From: Pedobacter nototheniae
GTDB lineage: Bacteria; Bacteroidota; Bacteroidia; Sphingobacteriales; Sphingobacteriaceae
Assembly (NCBI RefSeq): GCF_004335085.1
Contig: NZ_RQRS01000014.1
Span: 62,001 to 126,000 of the forward strand
Direction: 5' to 3'
DNA length: 64,000 nt
The notes below the pieces were generated by a model. That model made no database searches. It was given only the letters and a program-made list of their open reading frames with translations, and was not told the DNA's origin. Positions 61,802-64,000 of this stretch are shown piece after piece; positions within the stretch are counted from its first letter, which is position 1; each line of letters opens with the position of its first letter. Made by a program: the position numbers and the translations under genes.

Positions 61802-62848
61802 TTAACTTTTATTTAATGCTGCAATCAAACTATTTATGTCTTTTGCCGTGTGCCAGCTGCTTAAAATAATACGGTTAATGGGTTCGTCATTTACTCCAGG
61901 ATATGGAAAAGAAGAAATTAAGATTTTATGATGTAAAAGTTTTCTTGCTAAATCCGGGTCATTAATTTGAAATGCAGGAAAATTAGACTCAAATTTCCAA
62001 TCGGTATTTAAAGCATGGCTGAATAATCGTATGTTTTTTTGCAGTTCGATCCACGCGGATTCATAAATTTCTTTTGATTTTATAAAAGCGTACAATCCAG
62101 CTGCAGATGGTGGTGATGCACCAGCGAATTCATTAGTTTGTTTAAGCTGTTTTATTATTTTTTCAGTGCTTAACACTAAACCCGCATCTACGCCCAGTGC
62201 TTTAGCCATGGATGCAACCAAAACGCAATGAATGTTATTTTGTTTTGGCAGATTTGAAAGGGCACTTAAACCATTATTCACTACCCCAATTCCATGAGAA
62301 TCATCTACAATTAAGGTAATTTCTTTATCGGAATTAATCTCTTTCAAAAAATTAAAATCATAAATCTCCGGAAAAAGGTTATTCATGGAATTGCTAATCA
62401 ATACCCAGTTTTTTTGATCGGATTTATTTATAACAACAGCAGTTTCCTTCGTCCAATCCTTAAAAGATTGTTCTGTAGGTTTTTGGTTTTCCAGCCAAAG
62501 CGATGGATGTGTTGCAGGAGCATACCTTACCTCGCCAGTTTTGCTAAGTTCTTTTACAACTAATTGTGCTGCGAGATAGCCACTGGAAGTAATCAGCGCA
62601 TTTTCAGATCCATATCTCGCGGCTGCCGTAAATTCTGCATCGTTATAAATGCCAAGCTGAATATTGTTATTTCTGCTGGTACCATTATTTAAGCCAAATC
62701 TTTTAATCCCTTCTATATATGATTTAATAAAGCCCTTATTCTGTGGAATACCCAAATATGCGGTGCCTGCAAAATACAAATAGGATGTTCCTTCAACATC
62801 AATTTGATTGGAAAACGGTTGATTTACGCCTTTAAATTCTGATTGCAT
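61802..62848 (-). CDS. PLP-dependent enzyme, AONS/alpha-oxoamine synthase-like
   Basis: The product has 348 residues, fold type I aminotransferase family. DDSHGIG holds the PLP ring-N Asp and stacking His; K216 in VASMAKALGVDAG forms the Schiff base. It resembles 8-amino-7-oxononanoate synthase and relatives but is shorter than BioF. No other bio gene is near. It starts 4 bases after the GH18 stop, so it is in the esterase-chitinase operon. Substrate unknown; a role in amino-sugar or peptidoglycan-fragment use is a guess. Confidence 0.82.
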   Translation of the reverse strand: MQSEFKGVNQPFSNQIDVEGTSYLYFAGTAYLGIPQNKGFIKSYIEGIKRFGLNNGTSRNNNIQLGIYNDAEFTAAARYGSENALITSSGYLAAQLVVKELSKTGEVRYAPATHPSLWLENQKPTEQSFKDWTKETAVVINKSDQKNWVLISNSMNNLFPEIYDFNFLKEINSDKEITLIVDDSHGIGVVNNGLSALSNLPKQNNIHCVLVASMAKALGVDAGLVLSTEKIIKQLKQTNEFAGASPPSAAGLYAFIKSKEIYESAWIELQKNIRLFSHALNTDWKFESNFPAFQINDPDLARKLLHHKILISSFPYPGVNDEPINRIILSSWHTAKDINSLIAALNKS

Positions 62849-62852
62849 TTAT

Positions 62853-63875
62853 TTAATTATAACTTCTTCCAAGGGTATCATTTGCAGCTTTTATAATTGA
62901 TTTTGCTCCATTATCGTCGTGGTAAAATTCCCAAAACATAACACCATTGGCAACATCCTTTGCAAGTTTAGCCTTTTTCTTGGTTGTGTTAGTGCCATTG
63001 AAATAATATTTTACTCCTGCAATTGAAGCAGAATCCAAAGTAGTATTTGCATTATTGGCAACAAAATCTCTATATGCTTTTGAAGTATTAGATGCATTTT
63101 TGCCATAAGCGGGGATTCCTAAAACTGCTTTTTCTTTGGGCATGCCTCGAGTATTAAGCCAATAATTTAAGCTAAATGTAGCCATATCGTATGATGCATG
63201 CTGAATTGGATCATTTTTATCCCAACCAATGCCATCATAAACCATAATATTAAAAAAATCGACAGATGGAAAAACTTCAGTTTTTAAGCCATCTCTAATG
63301 CCGCCGGCATAAACACCTGGAGTAATTGCAGCACTTAAAAATTTATGGTATTTGTGTAGTGAGTCTGATAGTTCTTTTATTAATAAAACATAGTTATCTG
63401 CAGATCCATCAGTTGTACTCGGGTATTCCCAATCCATATCAACGCCATCTAAATTATTTGTTTTAGCAAAATTGAGTACGTTTTTAACAAATAAATTTCT
63501 GGTTGTTGCAGCGCTTGCCATAGTTACGAAAATGCTTTTTGTACCTGAAATGGAGATACCCGTTTTAACCCCATTGGCTCTTGCCCTTTGCATAACCAAA
63601 TTAAAGCGTGCGGGTTGTTCTAAGTTGGCTAATGTGCCATCTGGATTTGGATTTAAAAAGGCATAAAATAAATGGGTTAACATTTTATATTTAGCAATAT
63701 TTATACCCTCAGGATCGCGGTAGCTAGGGAAGTAAGAAACAATTTTAAAACTATTATCCACAACATACGGCGTAGATGGAAGTGTTGGTGTTATTGGATT
63801 TTCAATGTTATCTTTTTTACAGGATGCGATGAAAAGCACGGTAATTATGCTTAACAAAAGGTAGATTTTTTTCAT
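62853..63875 (-). CDS. GH18 chitinase-like lipoprotein
   Basis: The product has 340 residues. Lipoprotein signal with lipobox Cys near residue 19 (FIASCKKDN), then a TIM barrel with the GH18 motif DGVDMDWEYP: D143, D146, D148 and catalytic E150. It hydrolyses chitin or another N-acetylhexosamine polymer at the cell surface or periplasm. No chitin-binding module. The partial esterase gene ends 21 bases upstream and the PLP-enzyme gene follows after 4 bases. Confidence 0.93.
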   Translation of the reverse strand: MKKIYLLLSIITVLFIASCKKDNIENPITPTLPSTPYVVDNSFKIVSYFPSYRDPEGINIAKYKMLTHLFYAFLNPNPDGTLANLEQPARFNLVMQRARANGVKTGISISGTKSIFVTMASAATTRNLFVKNVLNFAKTNNLDGVDMDWEYPSTTDGSADNYVLLIKELSDSLHKYHKFLSAAITPGVYAGGIRDGLKTEVFPSVDFFNIMVYDGIGWDKNDPIQHASYDMATFSLNYWLNTRGMPKEKAVLGIPAYGKNASNTSKAYRDFVANNANTTLDSASIAGVKYYFNGTNTTKKKAKLAKDVANGVMFWEFYHDDNGAKSIIKAANDTLGRSYN

Positions 63876-63895
63876 AGGATTAGGTTTAAGTCACA

Positions 63896-64000
63896 TTACA
63901 TACTATTGGGTTTTGGTAAAAATAAAATTTGTGTTTTAAAGAATTCGAATTGTTGCTTTATAGATTTTTTCCAGTAGGCAGAATTATGAGAACCTGGTTG
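63896..64000 (-). CDS. C-terminal end of a putative alpha/beta-hydrolase esterase (partial)
   Basis: Only the last 34 codons are in the window, running off the right edge. The reading QPGSHNSAYWKKSI, then QQFEFF, looks like the catalytic-His end of bacterial esterases of the S-formylglutathione hydrolase/IroE kind (GxH..xYWxxxL). Stop TAA at 63896-63898. Too little is present to be certain. Confidence 0.55.
   Translation of the reverse strand, partial: QPGSHNSAYWKKSIKQQFEFFKTQILFLPKPNSM

Overview
This window looks like chromosome from a member of the Bacteroidota, most likely the Sphingobacteriaceae (Pedobacter-like). The sequence is AT-rich. Promoters fit the Bacteroidota form (TTTG, then TAnnTTTG about 16-22 bases later), and Shine-Dalgarno sequences are mostly absent. 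It carries a SusC/SusD pair with an ECF sigma factor and FecR, the fused lpxC-fabZ gene, PorX of the type IX secretion system, and several Bacteroidota-centred families (DUF2807, DUF2911, DUF4175, HYC_CC_PP). I see no tRNA, rRNA, insertion sequence, prophage or CRISPR array. Most of it is core chromosome with small accessory or regulated modules. The species assignment is inference.

Layout. 1-6.4 kb (minus): truncated ABC-F ATPase, a secreted DUF2807 protein with a LytTR-like operator, ybeY, and a large coiled-coil DUF4175 membrane protein. 6.5-10.5 kb (plus): a secreted GDPD-GH16 fusion and a Tat-exported phospholipase C. 10.6-14.4 kb (minus): a Cys-rich double-glycine-leader peptide, DUF2911, a small membrane protein, and a GH9 cellulase whose reading frame runs into a CE4 deacetylase frame through an A AAA AAG slippery heptamer followed by a stop and a GC hairpin. 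14.5-19.1 kb (plus): TetR-TolC-EmrA-EmrB efflux operon with a palindromic operator inside its promoter. 19.4-31.8 kb: ppc, an aldo/keto reductase with an AraC regulator, a peroxiredoxin-thioredoxin operon, an S9 peptidase, a FAD-fold protein and an aldehyde dehydrogenase operon. 31.8-36.5 kb (minus): DODA-type dioxygenase, YceI, and a compact heavy-metal (probably copper) operon ending in an AraC regulator with its own CxxC domain.

36.6-40.3 kb (plus): cyclophilin, exonuclease III, and hutI-hutG of histidine degradation. 40.4-47.4 kb (minus): a short antitoxin-like orphan, 5-formyl-THF cyclo-ligase, two adjacent EF-P paralogues with different modification-loop residues, a probable small RNA with a complete promoter and terminator, an ABC ATPase, a GNAT enzyme, and lpxA/lpxC-fabZ/lpxD read from a promoter so close to the ATG that the message should be leaderless. 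47.5-53.5 kb: HD hydrolase, porX, tsaE, ald, a VanX-like dipeptidase and a histidine phosphatase. 53.9-64 kb (minus): sigma-FecR-SusC-SusD-YdcF uptake locus, then an esterase (partial)-GH18 chitinase-PLP enzyme operon running off the window end.

The strongest candidates for something new are the GH9/CE4 frameshift site (12590-12619) and the small RNA (about 42725-42896). Next are the tandem EF-P genes, the metal operon with its HMA-AraC regulator, the LytTR-like operator and the orphan Cys-rich leader peptide. Function assignments rest on motifs read by eye; no database search was run.
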